Assembly: GCF_038502225.1 (NCBI RefSeq)
Contig: NC_091357.1
Span: 1,589,994 to 1,653,993 of the forward strand
Length of the DNA stretch: 64,000 bases
Source: Cherax quadricarinatus
Taxonomy: Eukaryota > Arthropoda > Malacostraca > Decapoda > Parastacidae
Reading direction: 5' to 3'
The notes under the pieces are model-generated. The model saw only the letters and a program-made list of their open reading frames with translations. It did no database searches and was not told the origin of the DNA. Shown one piece after another: positions 61,482-64,000 of this stretch; within the stretch, counting starts at the first letter, position 1, and each line of letters opens with the position of its first letter. The position numbers and the translations under genes are program-made.

Positions 61482-63335
61482 TTTTTTTTTTTTTTTTTTT
61501 TGTTACACAGGGTTTGACAAGGTTAAGGATCCCTAGCTTTAATGACAAGCTATTTACAGGTTAAAGATCCCTAACTTTATTGGCAAGCTAAGAGATGTTA
61601 CCTACATCAGCTCATTTGAAAGCATTTTTATTGTTATGAGACATACAAGTAGGGAACAGGATGAAGTTGGAGCCATCTGTGGGCCAGCATTTTCATTTGA
61701 TCAACTGACTTTATCTCGTTGACATCATTATGCTGTACGAATGTGTTCCATACTCGAGTCATCCTGGGTATATATGATCTCAGATGGAGTGATGTTCTGG
61801 AGAAGGGTACAGCCAGAGTGAAGTTGCTGCTTTCTGCCCGTTTTGTGGCATAAAAGCTTGTTTCACGCTGTCCTCGAAGTGGATCCAAGTGTGGTACTTT
61901 GACAATATTGGCCTTGTACATAACAGTAAGGCTACACACATCCCTCCTGTGTTGAAGGCTCTGCTGAAATGACAGATCTATCCAGGATGGGTCCAGGCGA
62001 GAGATGAGACGTCTTGCTCTGTTCTCTACTCTGTCAAGCAGTCGCAGATGAGAGGGGGGGGGGAGGCAAACCAAGAAAGTGGAGCATACTCAAGGTGTGA
62101 GCGTACTTGTGCCTCGTACAGAATCTTGCAACCCCTACTGTCAAGCAGATGCGAGATACGGCGAAGTGCTGTAAGCTTCCTAGCTGCCTTGTTTGCAAGA
62201 TTTACATGGTTCTTCATGGTCAGTTTGGAGTCAAATTTCACCCCAAGGATATCAACTTCTTCTCCAGGTGCCATTACCCTCCCATTCATCTTTACTACTG
62301 CACCAGCATTACCATCATGCTGCCTAGAGACCATCATCATCTGCGTTTTCTCAGGTGCAAATGTTACTTGTCATCTATTTCCCCAAACTGATTTAGCTCT
62401 TAGCTGGTGAATGATGTAGCTTAGAGCAGCTGGCATTTCTTCTCTTGGATAAGTGAATGTCAGTGTACAGGCGTCTGCATATGCATGGGATTCTGGGATG
62501 AGATGAAGGTCATTGAAGTAGACATTCCATAACAATGGTCCCAGCACGCTTCCTTGTGTAACACTTGCCCCAAAAGGATGTCTTGGTGATTCCGTTCCAT
62601 TGAGAACTACCCTTAGAGATCTACCATGAAGGTAATCACTGAGGAGACATAGCGTAGAGCCTGCAATTCCCAGTGCTTGAAGTTTTGCTAAGAGGTCCTG
62701 GTGCCACACCCGGTCGAAAGCACCAGCAATGTCCAGTGCTACCACACAGCTGACTTTGGATTCATCCAGTGACTGGTGCCACTTAGTGGAGAGGTTTAGC
62801 AACAGATCAGCAGCAGAGTAACCTTTCCTGAAGCCATATTGACGGTCACAAAGTAGTGAGTGGTAGTCAAAAAACTCTGTCATTTGTCTTGAGATTATTG
62901 TCTCAAGGATCTTACCAGTGATTGACAGGAGTGACACTGGTCTGTAGTTGCTGATTTCTGCTCTGCTCTTCTTTTTGTGAACAGGGACTACATTTGCCTC
63001 TTTCCACAGAGAAGGCCATTTACACTACTAGGCAGTGCTGAAAGATGCGAGTTAGAGGTGCTGCTAGCTGGTCTGCACATCTCAGCAATCTTGGGCTCAA
63101 CTTGTCTGGGCCCACAGACTTTTCTTGGTCAAGCGATTTAAGAAGGAAATGCACCTCCTCCTGCCTTATTGTCACTACTGACAGTTTTGACACAGTTCTT
63201 GCAGCTAGCCAAGGATTTAGAGGTGGAATGAGTTCATCAGCCAGATAAACTTGTCTGTCCTTGACCAGGGACCACCAGGTTTTGGAACCTACCCTACCTG
63301 ATGCTAACTTTCTTTTTGTGTCCACCTACCATTTC
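61482..63335 (-). mobile_element. Poly(A)-tailed LINE C, 5'-truncated
   Basis: Ends at a ~20-base T run (61482-61501), which is the poly(A) tail of the minus-strand element. Upstream are two tandem CAATAAAG- or CATTAAAG-containing tail units (about 61515-61600). The coding region extends to about 63330. Confidence 0.85.
61634..63335 (-). pseudogene. LINE C reverse transcriptase (broken, YADA)
   Basis: Pieces in different frames: LDQEKSVGPDKLSPRLLRCA (63020-63325); SLLSITGKILETIISRQM, YGFRKGYSAADLLLNLSTKW, ALDIAGAFDRVWHQDLL and TQGSVLGPLLWNVYFNDLHL (62371-62937); GVKFDSKLTMKNHVNLANKA (62026-62340); SRLDPSWIDLSFQQSLQHRR to the stop at 61634. The catalytic box reads YADA (62470-62481), so the second aspartate is lost. 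The sister copy at 60246 has DD. Frameshifts near 62050, 62370 and 62950 also break it. I can place it only among the Jockey/I-like poly(A) LINEs. Confidence 0.85.
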
Positions 63336-63603
63336 GTATCGAAATCTTCATGTTTATCCATAACAGACGAATATTAATTAAAGATTTGTATTTTAGACTA
63401 ATATGAATACAACGCTTGAAAAAAAAACAATGATATCATATGTCGTACGATATTATATAATAATAAGGGTATTTTTAGTCGTGCTAAACTTAATTATGGT
63501 TTCCGCTTGATGCTTAAACTCAGAGTCAATGATATGTCAAAGTCTCGAGTCGGGAGAAATTTCCCCTTTTTTCTGAGAAATAAAAATCAGATTTTTTTTA
63601 CAG
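63336..63603 (+). other. Intron upstream of the UGT exon
   Basis: AT-rich non-coding sequence ending in a polypyrimidine run and acceptor, TTTTTTTTACAG, at 63603. It is called an intron only by virtue of the exon that follows. Confidence 0.6.
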
Positions 63604-63876
63604 GTTACAATGGTGTCGCCATTTAAGCCATCAAAGGTGCGGGAAATTGTTCATGAGGTAGTCTTCTCAGGCGGGGATCTTTCTTGTCAAGTTCCAAATT
63701 TGTTTACTGGAAATAAAATGACAACCCCTACGGCAATGATGACGATTTTGCCAGACCTTTGTGTTGATGCTCTAGGAACGAAAGAAGTTCAAAATTTACT
63801 GAAGGAAGATTTTGACTTGGTTCTCCTCAGCGTGTTCGTGTCTGAGTGTTTTTTGTCATTAGTTCATCAGATGAAG
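63604..63876 (+). CDS. UDP-glycosyltransferase, internal exon (partial)
   Basis: A 273-bp, 91-codon exon with phase-0 ends: acceptor TTTTTTACAG ending at 63603 and donor AAG|GTACGT at 63877. The encoded segment fits the N-terminal acceptor-binding domain of family-1 glycosyltransferases (UGT). It opens VTMVSPFKPSK, matching the usual 'GH.VT.VSPF.P' block. It ends with EVQNLLKEDFDLVLLSVF, then VSECFLSLVHQMK, matching the 'FDLV......ECFL..H..K' block. UGTs are ER-membrane enzymes that transfer sugar from a UDP-sugar to small lipophilic acceptors, in detoxification and hormone metabolism. The C-terminal sugar-donor signature and membrane anchor would lie on exons beyond this window. Codons 5' of 63604 belong to an exon not found here. 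The frame is clean. A pseudogene exon cannot be excluded. Confidence 0.82.
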
Positions 63877-64000
63877 GTACGTCATGTACTACGCCATCTT
63901 TTATGCTACTTTTTTTACTGCTTTTGTATTAAAATACTATGAATTTAATTATCAGGCGTAAGTAAAAATATAGGCGTAAGTAAAATATAGACAAGAGTGA
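63877..64000 (+). other. Start of the following intron
   Basis: Begins GTACGTCATG directly after the UGT exon. AT-rich, with no further exon before the window ends. Confidence 0.6.

Overview
The window looks like intergenic DNA from a decapod crustacean, probably a crayfish or close relative. That placement is an inference. It rests on the very high load of (CA)n, (AT)n and (GA)n microsatellites, on several large minisatellite arrays, and on CR1-, RTE- and other non-LTR retrotransposon remnants with 3' ends I associate with decapod genomes. No bacterial or organellar features, no functional rRNA or tRNA gene and no CRISPR array were seen. The only convincing host gene is a single exon of a UDP-glycosyltransferase (UGT) at 63604-63876 (+), with a good acceptor and donor site.

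Layout. 1-10 kb: a palindromic tRNA-like element, then minisatellites with 31-, 39-, 18- and 36-bp units. 10-25 kb: a LINE-rich block. It holds two truncated copies of a CR1-like LINE on the minus strand (11.1-14.4 kb) and a long copy of the same family on the plus strand (16.6-23.0 kb, with ORF1 and ORF2). That long copy is split by a second, different LINE at about 20.22-22.59 kb. It is followed by a 3'-truncated RTE element on the minus strand (23.05-25.0 kb). 25-34 kb: a 29-bp minisatellite, two foldback elements, a nearly full-length but broken RTE (27.1-30.9 kb) carrying a SINE with a perfect target duplication, another tRNA-like palindrome, a third RTE and several long (AT)n tracts. 34-39.3 kb: about 31 copies of a C-rich ~165-bp satellite, ending in a conserved stem-loop module. 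39.4-44.7 kb: microsatellites and a CR1 copy with an intact reverse-transcriptase ORF that is fused in frame to an RTE endonuclease remnant. 44.74-49.7 kb and 55.53-60.03 kb: a direct segmental duplication (stem-loop module, satellite array, 41-bp minisatellite, ~21-26-bp minisatellite, inverted-repeat element). Between its copies lie a 32-bp minisatellite, (GT)n tracts and a (GGT)n tract. 60.2-63.3 kb: two converging copies of a poly(A)-tailed LINE, then the UGT exon.

The most interesting signals are structural. (1) A stem-loop is present at five loci, beside satellite arrays, and its arms show compensatory base changes. (2) Two otherwise different repeat families share a 27-nt layout resembling a hammerhead-ribozyme core, with a covarying 4-bp stem. 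(3) The CR1-like LINE has a 14-bp repeat at its 3' terminus that leads into (CA)n, and this tail alone recurs in tandem with (GT)n blocks. (4) Two insertions of one 161-bp SINE have perfect 12-13-bp target duplications. Most long reading frames here are artefacts of tandem repeats and were not annotated as genes.
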